This document shows positions 15,940 through 24,203 of a DNA stretch of 64,000 nucleotides, one piece after another. This DNA comes from Kribbella capetownensis (GTDB lineage Bacteria; Actinomycetota; Actinomycetes; Propionibacteriales; Kribbellaceae). The stretch is from positions 124,001-188,000 of the forward strand of contig NZ_SJKD01000008.1 in assembly GCF_004331485.1 (NCBI RefSeq). Direction: 5' to 3'. The notes under the pieces are model-generated. The model searched no databases and was not told the DNA's origin. It worked only from the letters and a program-made list of their open reading frames with translations. The position numbers were made by a program, and so were the translations under genes. How positions within the stretch are numbered: the stretch's first letter is position 1; each line of letters starts with the position of its first letter.

Positions 15940-16161
15940 CGAGGCGGCGGCTGGTTTCTCCTGCTGGTTCTGCCTGCCACACTGTGGCTGGCCTGGCGGG
16001 AGTCGGTGCGTGGAGCTACGCACGGCCAGCGACTGCGTGGGCTGATGGTGGTGTCGGCTCGAACCGGGCAGCGGGTGTCGTTCGGACAGGCGCTCGTTGT
16101 TCGCCCGCGTCTCGCCGTACGACATGATGGCCGGCACTCGCGTGAGCCTAATGCCTACTGA
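15940..16161 (+). pseudogene. Remnant of an RDD-family membrane protein gene
   Basis: A frame without a start codon (in-frame TGA at 15937-15939) reads LLLVLPATLWLAWRESVRGA and then THGQRLRGLMVVSARTGQR followed by VSFGQALVVR. This matches the second half of RDD proteins (membrane helix, then the Gly-x-x-Leu-Gly-x-Lys/Arg-Leu-x-Gly-Leu-x-Val motif with the typical SFGQALLR continuation). The N-terminal RDD helix is missing and the tail is degenerate. The frame immediately upstream contains PRRTLATAMVTRRRLV in another phase. I read it as a 5'-truncated relic; the rest of the 315-base gap holds the CGNR promoter. Confidence 0.45.
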
Positions 16162-16186
16162 TCAAGTCAATGGTTAGATTGAGCGC

Positions 16187-16215
16187 TTGTGATCCGCGTG
16201 CCTAATGCTTAGACT
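16187..16215 (+). promoter_or_regulatory. Leaderless promoter with operator-like repeats upstream of the CGNR gene
   Basis: TTGTGA (16187-16192), a 17-base spacer and TAGACT (16210-16215) form a good sigma-70 type promoter, and the ATG follows after six bases, so the mRNA should be leaderless. GCCTAATGCTTA at 16200-16211 overlaps the -10 and nearly repeats GCCTAATGCCTA at 16146-16157. The inner CTAA-TGC-TTAG is palindromic. The two copies are a plausible autoregulatory operator pair. Confidence 0.5.
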
Positions 16216-16221
16216 CCTACC

Positions 16222-16821
16222 ATGTCCGTTATGCCGACGATCGACGCGATGCAGGATGCCGGGTTCCCGATGGGTGGGGAACCGCTCGCGGCGCTCGATC
16301 TGGTGGATACGGCGATCCTGGTCGTCGACCCGCCACGCGACCTGCTGTCGGAGCGGCCCGACGCCTGGTGGGACCTGCAGTCGCACCGGCTCCCGACCGG
16401 TCCCCGCCCACCCGAGGCCGCAGTACTGCGCCTTCGGTCCGCGATCCGCGACCTCTTCGACGCACACCTCGAAGGCCGCGACCCGCAGGCAACCTCGGTA
16501 GCCGACGTCAACGCGTACGCCTCCGCGGTCCCGACCAGCCGGCAACTCACGCTGGGGCCAGACGGACCGGCGGCGGAAACGCGCTGGCACACCGAACTCG
16601 GCGGGAACGCGATCCTCGCCGCGCTCGCCCAAGAGGCGATCGATCTGCTGTCGGATCCCGATCGGCTGGCAACGCTGCGGCGGTGCGCCTCGTCATCGTG
16701 CTCGATGCTGTTCCTCGCGGAGAACAAGCGCCGGATCTGGTGCTCGAGCGCCGGTTGCGGGAACCGCGCCCGCGCGGCACGGCACTACCACAAGACGCAC
16801 CGCTCGGGAGATGTGCGATGA
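16222..16821 (+). CDS. CGNR zinc-finger (ABATE-domain) transcriptional regulator
   Basis: 199 residues. The N-terminal ABATE-type domain is followed by a C-terminal CGNR zinc finger with four cysteines (RRCASSSCSMLFLAENKRR, then IWCSSAGCGNRARAARHY), which binds DNA through the basic end. Such one-component regulators usually control an adjacent gene; here the PNPOx-like gene overlaps it by four bases. No Shine-Dalgarno sequence precedes the ATG, in line with the leaderless promoter described above. Confidence 0.9.
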   Translation: MSVMPTIDAMQDAGFPMGGEPLAALDLVDTAILVVDPPRDLLSERPDAWWDLQSHRLPTGPRPPEAAVLRLRSAIRDLFDAHLEGRDPQATSVADVNAYASAVPTSRQLTLGPDGPAAETRWHTELGGNAILAALAQEAIDLLSDPDRLATLRRCASSSCSMLFLAENKRRIWCSSAGCGNRARAARHYHKTHRSGDVR

Positions 16822-17723
16822 CTGCCGCACCGAACACACCGAGCCAGACCACCGGATTCCACGAAGGCGAACTCGCGGTACAAACGCGTGCGGGACTGCG
16901 GGACGCGGCATCGCGTCTGGAAGGCATGCTCGCTCCGGTGTCGCTGACAGGCGGCCGGGCTGCGATCTTGGGGTTGCAGTCCTTCGCCGTCCTGGTCGCC
17001 CGTGACGAGCAGCACCGACTGTGGGCGTCCCCATTGGTCGCGCAGCCAGGGTTTCTCGCCGGTCATGGCCAACTCTTGCTGGTGAAGACCAAACCCGCAC
17101 CGGCGGATGCATTGCACAACCTGGCGCCGGACCAGGCGGCCGGCGTACTTGCGATCGACCTCGAGCGTCGCCGGCGCGTCAGAGTCAACGGCTGGATCAC
17201 GGACGTGGCCGAGAACGGCCTCACCCTCGATGTCCACGAGGCGTTCGGCAACTGTCCGTCGTACGTCCAGCCGCGACAGATCACGCAGGGGCCGTCGCGG
17301 CCGGTCAGCCCGACGCACTCAGCGCTGGCAGCGGGCGGCGGACTGACGGACGAGGCGCGCCGGATCATCACGACTGCGGACATGTTCTTCCTGGGGACGG
17401 AACACCCGACCCGTGGAGCGGATGCCTCGCACAAGGGAGGCTCCCCCGGATTCGTGCAGGTCGACGGCGCCGACGTGATCTGGCCGGACTACGCGGGCAA
17501 CAACATGTTCAACAGCATGGGGAACCTCAACATCGATCCCACGGCTGCGCTCCTGTTCATCGACTTCGAGAGCGGCGACGTACTCCAGCTCACCGGGAGA
17601 GCAACTCTAGAGTGGAACTCCAACAATGCTGCAGGCAACGACTTCGCCACGGGTCGCTCGGTGCGTTTCCACGCGACCGCCGGTGCGCTGTGGGCGTCCG
17701 CCATCACCCAGCAGACTGCTTGA
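16818..17723 (+). CDS. Pyridoxamine 5'-phosphate oxidase-like flavin-fold protein
   Basis: 301 residues. It has a split-barrel (PNPOx-like) architecture with two halves: the first around HRLWASPLVAQPGFLAGHGQ and the second with FFLGTEHPTRGADASHKGGS, IWPDYAGNNMFNSMGNLNID and LLFIDFESGDVLQLTGRATL. The conserved FGNCPSYVQPRQI lies between them. Relatives bind FMN and are often annotated as flavin-nucleotide-binding proteins of unknown reaction. The ATG overlaps the CGNR stop (ATGA), so the two are one operon and the CGNR regulator probably controls this enzyme. The 3' end overlaps the convergent GntR gene by 20 bases. Confidence 0.85.
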   Translation: MTAAPNTPSQTTGFHEGELAVQTRAGLRDAASRLEGMLAPVSLTGGRAAILGLQSFAVLVARDEQHRLWASPLVAQPGFLAGHGQLLLVKTKPAPADALHNLAPDQAAGVLAIDLERRRRVRVNGWITDVAENGLTLDVHEAFGNCPSYVQPRQITQGPSRPVSPTHSALAAGGGLTDEARRIITTADMFFLGTEHPTRGADASHKGGSPGFVQVDGADVIWPDYAGNNMFNSMGNLNIDPTAALLFIDFESGDVLQLTGRATLEWNSNNAAGNDFATGRSVRFHATAGALWASAITQQTA

Positions 17724-18375
17724 CCGATTCGATCAGCGCGTACGACGTCTTGGCCGCGGCCTCCGGATCGCCGTCACGGATCGCGGCCAGCAAGGCGAAA
17801 TGCGCATCGCGGACCTTGGTGTCCTCGGGGATCGTGGCGGTCTGGTGGATCGAGTCGGTCAGCACCTCCGCGAGAGCGTCGTACAGACGAAGCAGGAGCG
17901 GATTGCCGCTGGCCTCGACCACGCCTCGATGGAAGCCGGCATCCGCGGCAACGTAGCCAGCTAGATCGCCGGCTTCGTGAGCTGCGCTGCGTGCCTCGAG
18001 TGCTGCGTCCAGCCCAGCGACTCCATCGGGCAGCTGGGCAGCCAGCCGCGCGGCCGCGGCCTCGATGCCGGCCCGCGCATCGAGGACATGCGTCAGCGAC
18101 GCCGACAACTCGTCGCGGACAAGAACACCGCTGATCTCATTGGTCGCACGCACATACGTGCCATCGCCGACCCGCGGCTCCAGCAGACCGGTCAGACTCA
18201 GCGACCGCAACGCCTCACGCACAGTTCCCCGGCTGACCCCCAGGTCGCCGGCGAGCTGGTTCTCGCCGGGAATCCTGCTCCCCACCGGCCACGTGCCGGA
18301 CTCGATCAGCCCTCGGAACTGCTCCGAGACCTGAAGTACCAGCGGCACCTGACGCACCGGCCCACTCAGTGACAC
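17704..18375 (-). CDS. FadR/FCD-type GntR regulator of the divergent MFS gene
   Basis: 223 residues. It has a winged helix (VSEQFRGLIESGTWPVGSRI, ENQLAGDLGVSRGTVREALR, LLEPRVGDGTYVRA) and a helical FCD domain. I prefer the GTG at 18375, which has GGAGG eight bases upstream; the longer frame from ATG 18423 would run through the operator palindrome and encode an atypical N terminus. It is divergent from a CynX/NimT-type MFS transporter and probably represses it from the site at 18402-18418. Confidence 0.88.
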   Translation of the reverse strand: MSLSGPVRQVPLVLQVSEQFRGLIESGTWPVGSRIPGENQLAGDLGVSRGTVREALRSLSLTGLLEPRVGDGTYVRATNEISGVLVRDELSASLTHVLDARAGIEAAAARLAAQLPDGVAGLDAALEARSAAHEAGDLAGYVAADAGFHRGVVEASGNPLLLRLYDALAEVLTDSIHQTATIPEDTKVRDAHFALLAAIRDGDPEAAAKTSYALIESVKQSAG

Positions 18376-18401
18376 CGCGACGACCTCCGTTCTCACCCAG
18401 G

Positions 18402-18418
18402 CTACAGTGTAAATGTAG
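18402..18418. promoter_or_regulatory. GntR operator between GntR and MFS genes
   Basis: CTACA-N7-TGTAG is a perfect 5+7+5 inverted repeat in the 66-base divergent region, with the core ACAGTGTAAATGT. Read on the minus strand it also contains TACACT, a usable -10, so a bound repressor would block the promoter. Confidence 0.55.
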
Positions 18419-18441
18419 GACATCTAGTCAGGAGTGAGGAT

Positions 18442-19629
18442 GTGCTGAAACCGCCGGCCGAGCCGCCGTCCGGACGACGGGCCGCCCTGCTGACCGCGAC
18501 CGTCTTCCTGGTGGCCCTGTGCCTGCGTCCGGCGCTGACCGCGGTCGGCCCGGTGCTGCCGCAGATCGGTGCCGACGAGCAACTCGGCGAGGGAGCGCTC
18601 GGCCTGCTCGGCACGCTGCCGCTCATCGCCTTCGGACTGGCCTCGCCTCTCATCCATCGACTGTCCCGGCGGCACGGGATGGAGCGGGCCGTGTTCGTCT
18701 CGCTGCTCGTCCTCGCCGTCGCGACCGTCGCCCGGTCCTACACCGGGCTGCCTGGACTGTGGCTCGGCACGATCGTGGTCGGTGCAGCGATTGCGGTCGG
18801 CAACGTGCTGGTCCCCGTCATCCTCAAGCGTGACTACGCGGGCAACGTGTCCCGCGCGACCGGGGTGTACACGGCCTTCATCACCGGCGGCGCCGCGATC
18901 GCTTCGGTGTCAGCAGTGCCGATCGCAGACGCGGCCGACTGGCGGCTCGCGCTGGCAGTCTGGGGAGGTCTTGCCGCGGTCGTCGCCGTGATCTGGCTGC
19001 CGAGGCAGTCCGCGTCAGTGCCGATGCCGCCGCCGGACCCCGACGACGGCGCTCTCCCGGTCAGCGTCTGGCGGCAGCCGATGGCCTGGCTGATCACGGC
19101 GTTCATGGGCCTGCAGTCGACGAGCTTCTACCTTCTCGTCAACTGGCTGCCCACCATCGAGATCTCGACCGGTATCTCGGAGCGGACAGCCGGCGTACAC
19201 CTGTTTCTGTTCCAGTGCTTCGGCCTCGTCGGCGGCCTGACGATTCCCCGGCTGCTGAAGCATCCGACCGATCAACGCGCCGGCACGATCACCGCCAGCG
19301 TTCCGATCCTCGTTGCGCTGCTCGGAATCCTGCTGGCGCCAGGTCTGGTGGTCGTCTGGGTCGTCCTCGCCGGACTGGGCCAGGGCGCCGCTCTGGTCGC
19401 CGCGCTCACCCTCATCAGCATCCGCGGCCGCAGCCACCACGAGGCGACCCAGCTGTCCGGTATGGCGCAGGCCGTCGGCTACCTCCTCGCCGCCACCGGT
19501 CCCGTCATCGCCGGCTCCCTCACCGAACTCACCGGCAATTGGGACGCGACGCTCACCCTGTTCGCGACCCTGGCCGCCGTACAGGTCGTGATCGGCATCA
19601 TCGTGGGCCGCGACACCCGTACGGCGTGA
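18442..19629 (+). CDS. MFS transporter, CynX/NimT family
   Basis: 395 residues and 12 predicted membrane helices. The opening LVALCLRPALTAVGPVLPQI is the hallmark of the cyanate/nitroimidazole-type (CynX/NimT) MFS carriers, and GLASPLIHRLSRRHGMERA gives the loop 2-3 motif. The GTG start has GGAGTGAGG upstream. The substrate is unknown; carriers of this family move small anions or drugs. Expression is probably controlled by the divergent GntR protein. Confidence 0.88.
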   Translation: MLKPPAEPPSGRRAALLTATVFLVALCLRPALTAVGPVLPQIGADEQLGEGALGLLGTLPLIAFGLASPLIHRLSRRHGMERAVFVSLLVLAVATVARSYTGLPGLWLGTIVVGAAIAVGNVLVPVILKRDYAGNVSRATGVYTAFITGGAAIASVSAVPIADAADWRLALAVWGGLAAVVAVIWLPRQSASVPMPPPDPDDGALPVSVWRQPMAWLITAFMGLQSTSFYLLVNWLPTIEISTGISERTAGVHLFLFQCFGLVGGLTIPRLLKHPTDQRAGTITASVPILVALLGILLAPGLVVVWVVLAGLGQGAALVAALTLISIRGRSHHEATQLSGMAQAVGYLLAATGPVIAGSLTELTGNWDATLTLFATLAAVQVVIGIIVGRDTRTA

Positions 19630-19631
19630 CG

Positions 19632-19666
19632 CTCGAAGGCCCGGGGCACGCGCCCGGGCCTTCGAG
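19632..19666. terminator. Bidirectional hairpin terminator between MFS and S8 protease genes
   Basis: Perfect 14-base arms (CTCGAAGGCCCGGG and its complement) enclose a seven-base loop in the 45 bases between two convergent genes. No T-run is present, as is common in high-GC actinobacteria. Confidence 0.85.
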
Positions 19667-19674
19667 TCCGCCGG

Positions 19675-22600
19675 TCAGCGCACGGGGACCAGGTCGAGAA
19701 CGGTCTGGTCGACCGAGTTGCCGGCCTTGTCCGTGATCGCGGCCCGGACGGACAACGTGTGCCCGGGCAGCAACGACCACGGCGCGATGATCGTCCGGTA
19801 GCCGTCCTTGGTACGGACCAGCGGCGCCGCCGTCCAGTGCTTACCGCGGTCCGACGAGATCCACAGCCGGGCCGACTTGACCGGCGCGGTCGCCGCACGG
19901 TCCTGGGCTCCGACCCGCAGGTCGAACACCATCGGCCGCCACGCCGGCGCACTGCCGTCCAGCGCAACGTACGGGTCGTAGTCCAGCCTCAGCATCGACG
20001 GCCGGACCGGATTCGCCCACTCCGCCGGTGGCGTGGCCGTGAACTCCCAGGTGGTCTTCGCCTCCGTGGAGGTCGAGAAATGGTCCGTCTTCCAGCTGTG
20101 CTCCAGCCGGTACCGCGCCGTACCACTGGGAACCTGGAAGAAGCCCGACGTGTTCTTCTGCTCGCCGAGCTTGACGCCGTTGCGATAGAGCGCGAGCCGT
20201 ACGTCGTCGATCAGCGCGGTGTCGACAATGCCCAGGTGGCCTGGGTCGGCCAGTCCGACCTGGATGTTGAAGTCACCGTTGAAGATCTCGCCGATGTTGA
20301 GCTGCGGATGCATCGCCGTACCGAAGACCGAGCGCGCCTTCTCGCCGGGCTTGTAGGTCCGCTCCGGGTTGTCGCAGACTCCGGCGATGCCGGTGGCCGG
20401 GGAATCCAGACACTGCCACCATTCGATCCCCGGGCCCGCGGACAGCATCTCCACGCGGTGGGAGGGCGTCTCGACGGTCTGCCAGGTGCCGCCACCGAAG
20501 GTGGTCACCGCACTCCGGACGCCGCGACCGACGCCGGCCGTACCGCCTCCCCAGACGCTGCCGAAGGAGGTGTCGACCCGAGCCATGGCGCGGACAGCCT
20601 TGCGGTCCAGGTTCTTCGCCAACGGCACAGTGAACCGGTTCGCGCTCTGATAGACCTGGTACAGGTCCGCTGCGTTGTGGTCGGCCTTCTTCGTCGACTG
20701 CAACTGCCAGCGAGTGACGGCTTCGACGATCCCCTTCTTGGGCGCACCGGTGGGTTGCACATAGACCTTCCCGGCGGCGATGTCCTCGATGGTGGGGAAG
20801 AACTCCTCAGCCTGCCACTTGGCTGGATCTGAGGCGCGCAGGGCGGTGACCGCGCCCTCGGTCGCCTTCGTCGGCTGCCCCTCGACCACGGGCACGTCCA
20901 GGCGCACCGTCTTCCGGGCGTCCAGCGTGAAGTCGGCGTCCTTCGCGACCAGGAAGTCCGTACCGCCGGTCATCGCGACGGTGTCGCCGGTCGTCACGAA
21001 GGTCCACATGCTCCACTCGCCGGGCGAGATCCGGCGGGTACTGCGGCCCTGGTCGTCGAGCACGAACTGCATGAAGTCACCGTTGCTGCCGTTGAACGCG
21101 TTGACCCACCCGCCGGACACCGCCTGGCCGTCCCGGTCGAGCACCCGGACAGAGACGTCGTACGCCGGCGGCTCGTCGTAGGCGTTCAAGGCGAGACGGA
21201 GGAGCTCCTTGCCGTCGGCCCCGAGCAGGTCGACCGAACCTTGCCACATGGCGTCGTCGACGGTGGCCGGGTCCAGCGTGACGGTGAGGCTCGCCGTACC
21301 TCCGGCCGGAACCGTCAACGTGGCCGGGGACACGACGACGGCCGCGTCGGGTGCCGTCGTGGTGTTGCCAGACAGCACCTCGTGGTCGGCGGCCGTGACC
21401 GCCAGCGGCTCGCTGCCGGGATTGGTCAGCGTGACGGTGCGGGTCTGCACGGCGTCGTCGGGGTGACGGATCGCACCGAAGTCGACGACGCCGATGTCAG
21501 CGGACAGGCCGTTCGAGGTCGCGGTGGCGAGGTTCAGCCGCCCGCTGCCGGACCACGAGGTGTACGTGCCGGTGTCGTCCACGGCGCTGCTCAAGCGTGC
21601 CTTGAGCTGCTGCCAGGTCAGGTCGGGGTGCTGCTGGAGCAGCAGGGCCGCCGATCCGGTCACCTGCGGCGTCGCCTGGGACGTCCCGGAGTACGCGACG
21701 TACAGGTCACCGTCGCGGGCGCCGGCCCGGGCACCCAGGATGTTCACGCCTGGTGCGGACACCTCTGGCTTCTGCACGTACGACCAGGTCGGACCCTCGC
21801 TCGAGAACTGCGCCTTGTGGTCGGTGGCGTCGACCGCACCGACGGTGAGGGCGGACGCGGCGGTCCCCGGCGACTCGATCGAGAACGGAGTGGGGAGGAA
21901 CGACCCGCTGTTGCCGGCCGCAATGACGAACAGAGCGCCGGTCTTGTCGGTCAGCCGGTTGACCGCATCGGCCATCAGGTCGTCGCCGACCCGCGGCGCG
22001 CGGCCGCCGAGGCTGAGGTTCACCAGGTCGGGGTGCTGGTCGGCCGCCCACTCCAGTCCGGCGATGACTCCCGACTCGGTGCCCTCGTTCGCGGCGTTGA
22101 TGACCTTGCTGGAGACCAGTTCGACACCAGGTGCGACACCCTGCCGGGCGCCGTCCGATCCAGCGCCGTTCCCGGCGACGAGCGACGCCACATGCGTCCC
22201 GTGGCCGAGGTCGTCCTGGGTGCCCTCGCCGGTGAAGTCGGCGGTGGCCGTCACCTTCCCGGACAGGGCGGGGTGCTCGGCGTCGATGCCCGAGTCCACG
22301 ATCGCGACCTTGACGCCACGCCCGTCGAGTCCACGGTCCCAGGCGGCTGGTGCGTTGATCTGGTCCAGGTAGCCGTCCCGCGGCGCGGCCTCGACCGCTG
22401 TCGTCGACTCGCCGTGCACGGCCGCGTCGAGCCAGATCTTGTCCGGCCGCGCCGCCTTGGTCGTGGTGAGCGATGCACCGAATGTCGTCGTACGGGACTT
22501 CTGGATCCGGCCGGCGGTCGCGTCCACGCTGGCCAGCTCGCGGGTCGCGGTGAACCCGTTGCTCGCCATCGTCCGCTCACCAGCACCCTGGCGCACGATC

Positions 22601-23007
22601 ACCGGCAGGTCCGCGCGGTGCGCGTCGTCGTACTTCATCTCGACCAGACCGGTCACGTCGAACAGCGCAGGATCGAGTACGTCGGGAACCAGGGTGGCGA
22701 CGTCATGCGGTACGACGCTGATCCGGCCGTGGTCGTTGCGGACGGAGAATCCGTTGGTCCCGCTCTTCCCGTCGCGAGACCGGACGTCGACGCGCGGCGT
22801 CCCGTTCTTGTCCGGGGTCAGGGTGACGCGGTCACCGGTCAGCAGCGTGACCGTGGCTGGGCCGGTCAGCGCCGGGGCCGCTGGTGCGGCTCCGGGCGGC
22901 GGCGGTTTGGCGGCGGACGCGAGGCCCGGGACGGTCACCGCGGACAGCAGCAGCGCGCCGGTGAGCAGCAGCGCCGTCCGGGTCGGAAGTGGTTTCGACA
23001 AGGCCAC
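19675..23007 (-). CDS. Secreted S8 serine protease with large C-terminal domain
   Basis: 1,110 residues. There is a signal peptide (about 1-33, LLLTGALLLSAVTVPGLASA) and a pro-region to about 225. The S8 domain has Asp238 (VAIVDSGID), His269 (LGHGTHVAS), the oxyanion Asn366 (IAAGNSG) and Ser443 (YSGTSQATP). From about 500, a fibronectin-like region leads into a ~500-residue tail that starts with a carboxypeptidase-regulatory type fold (SVRVLDRDGQAVSGGWVNAF) and ends with VDQTVLDLVPVR. The tail is clearly related to the peptidase-less protein at 36817-38430. The GTG start has GGAG five bases upstream. It is an extracellular protease, probably nutritional; its specificity cannot be read. Confidence 0.93.
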   Translation of the reverse strand: MALSKPLPTRTALLLTGALLLSAVTVPGLASAAKPPPPGAAPAAPALTGPATVTLLTGDRVTLTPDKNGTPRVDVRSRDGKSGTNGFSVRNDHGRISVVPHDVATLVPDVLDPALFDVTGLVEMKYDDAHRADLPVIVRQGAGERTMASNGFTATRELASVDATAGRIQKSRTTTFGASLTTTKAARPDKIWLDAAVHGESTTAVEAAPRDGYLDQINAPAAWDRGLDGRGVKVAIVDSGIDAEHPALSGKVTATADFTGEGTQDDLGHGTHVASLVAGNGAGSDGARQGVAPGVELVSSKVINAANEGTESGVIAGLEWAADQHPDLVNLSLGGRAPRVGDDLMADAVNRLTDKTGALFVIAAGNSGSFLPTPFSIESPGTAASALTVGAVDATDHKAQFSSEGPTWSYVQKPEVSAPGVNILGARAGARDGDLYVAYSGTSQATPQVTGSAALLLQQHPDLTWQQLKARLSSAVDDTGTYTSWSGSGRLNLATATSNGLSADIGVVDFGAIRHPDDAVQTRTVTLTNPGSEPLAVTAADHEVLSGNTTTAPDAAVVVSPATLTVPAGGTASLTVTLDPATVDDAMWQGSVDLLGADGKELLRLALNAYDEPPAYDVSVRVLDRDGQAVSGGWVNAFNGSNGDFMQFVLDDQGRSTRRISPGEWSMWTFVTTGDTVAMTGGTDFLVAKDADFTLDARKTVRLDVPVVEGQPTKATEGAVTALRASDPAKWQAEEFFPTIEDIAAGKVYVQPTGAPKKGIVEAVTRWQLQSTKKADHNAADLYQVYQSANRFTVPLAKNLDRKAVRAMARVDTSFGSVWGGGTAGVGRGVRSAVTTFGGGTWQTVETPSHRVEMLSAGPGIEWWQCLDSPATGIAGVCDNPERTYKPGEKARSVFGTAMHPQLNIGEIFNGDFNIQVGLADPGHLGIVDTALIDDVRLALYRNGVKLGEQKNTSGFFQVPSGTARYRLEHSWKTDHFSTSTEAKTTWEFTATPPAEWANPVRPSMLRLDYDPYVALDGSAPAWRPMVFDLRVGAQDRAATAPVKSARLWISSDRGKHWTAAPLVRTKDGYRTIIAPWSLLPGHTLSVRAAITDKAGNSVDQTVLDLVPVR

Positions 23008-23127
23008 GAGGGCTCCATCCTTGCTCCAGGCACCGATCTGGTGCGTCCTGATGCACCTGTCGTATCCGATCGGTCACCACCCCGGCCACGGACCACCGTG
23101 ACAAGTCCCGGACATGACGGAAACCGG

Positions 23128-23709
23128 TCAAGCCGTCGCAAGACCCGGCTGAGCGTCGATCCAGGCGCGGAGGCGGCGGGAGTGGCGGGCCATCAGGTCG
23201 GGCTGGGCGAGGGTGGAAGCGAGGACCGCGGCACCCTCGTACGCGGCGACCAGGTCGATGGCCAGGTCGCGGGCATCGCGGCGTACCAACTGCTGGAACT
23301 GTCGTTCGGCCCAGCTGATGAGGAGCTCCATCAGGTAGGTGGCGAGGGGGTTCGTGCCGTCGGGGCGCTTGGAGAGCTCGGTGGCGAGGGTGCCGTAGGG
23401 GCAGCCGTAGAGAGCGGTCTCATCGGCTCGGTCGGCGAGCATGTCGACGAGGGCCTTGAGTCGCGTCTTCGGGGTGCGGTGGCGGGTCTCCAACTCGGCC
23501 AGCGTCGCTTCCAGCCGCTCCGCGCGGGCCTGGCCGACGGCGGCGACGATGTCCTCCTTCGTCTTGAAGTAGTAGTACACGTTCCCCAGCGGTACGTCGG
23601 CCGCCTCCGCGATGTGCGCCAGCGTCGTCGGCGCCACTCCCTGGCGGTACACCATCTCCGCCGCGGCGGCCACCAGTCGCTCTCTTTTGCCCGGTCGCGT
23701 CTCGCTCAT
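23128..23709 (-). CDS. TetR-family regulator
   Basis: 193 residues. It has an N-terminal TetR helix-turn-helix (ERLVAAAAEMVYRQGVAPTT, then LAHIAEAADVPLGNVYYYFK, TKEDIVAAV) and a ligand domain with ALYGCPYGTLATEL, typical of the AcrR/YcdC-like subgroup. It is divergent from the Rid-family gene, with a near-perfect operator between them, and probably represses that gene and itself. Confidence 0.92.
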   Translation of the reverse strand: MSETRPGKRERLVAAAAEMVYRQGVAPTTLAHIAEAADVPLGNVYYYFKTKEDIVAAVGQARAERLEATLAELETRHRTPKTRLKALVDMLADRADETALYGCPYGTLATELSKRPDGTNPLATYLMELLISWAERQFQQLVRRDARDLAIDLVAAYEGAAVLASTLAQPDLMARHSRRLRAWIDAQPGLATA

Positions 23710-23747
23710 GGTCCCGAGTATAAGAAACTGTCGGAGCCGAGTTCTAG

Positions 23748-23765
23748 GTTAGTTACCTAACTAAC
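23748..23765. promoter_or_regulatory. TetR operator between TetR and Rid genes
   Basis: GTTAGTTA-CC-TAACTAAC is a perfect 8+2+8 inverted repeat, midway between the divergent genes (38 bases from the TetR start, 42 from the Rid start). Size and position are typical for a TetR dimer site. Confidence 0.75.
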
Positions 23766-23807
23766 TCGCCGGTCCACGAAGGGCCGGTCCGATCGAAGGA
23801 GACCACC

Positions 23808-24203
23808 ATGCAACGCACCGCCGTCAACCCGTGGAACTGGTCCGTCGGCCTGGGCTTCGACCAGGCCCAGCTCGTCGAGAGCCGCCGCCGCGAGCTCATC
23901 TGCAGCGCCCAGGACTCCGTCGACGCCAACGGCAACGCGCAACATCCGGGCGACATGGCAGCCCAGCTCCGGCTCGCCCTCGACAACCTCGAAGCGGTCC
24001 TGGCCGGTGCCGATATGACCGTTGCCAACGTGGTCCGGCTCAACATCTACACCACCGACGTCGGCGAACTGCTCCAGCAGTTCGGCGTCCTGGCCGAGCG
24101 GTTCAGCGGCATCCCCGACCGCTTCGCCAGCACGGTCCTCGGCGTCGCGACCCTCGCCGGCCCGGACCTCCTCGTCGCCCTGGAAGCCACGGCCATGGAC
24201 TAG
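23808..24203 (+). CDS. Rid (YjgF/YER057c/UK114) family protein, atypical
   Basis: 131 residues in the RidA fold order: N-terminal beta strands (RRELICSAQDSVDANGNAQH), the helix MAAQLRLALDNLEAVLAGAD, then VVRLNIYTTDVGELLQQFGV and RFASTVLGVATLAGPDLLVA. Canonical RidA imine deaminases carry an arginine just after the GV.. strand; here that stretch reads GVATLAGPD, so the arginine appears to be missing and deaminase activity is doubtful. It may belong to one of the other Rid subfamilies. It is controlled by a divergent TetR. Its last four bases overlap the convergent second TetR gene. Confidence 0.87.
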   Translation: MQRTAVNPWNWSVGLGFDQAQLVESRRRELICSAQDSVDANGNAQHPGDMAAQLRLALDNLEAVLAGADMTVANVVRLNIYTTDVGELLQQFGVLAERFSGIPDRFASTVLGVATLAGPDLLVALEATAMD

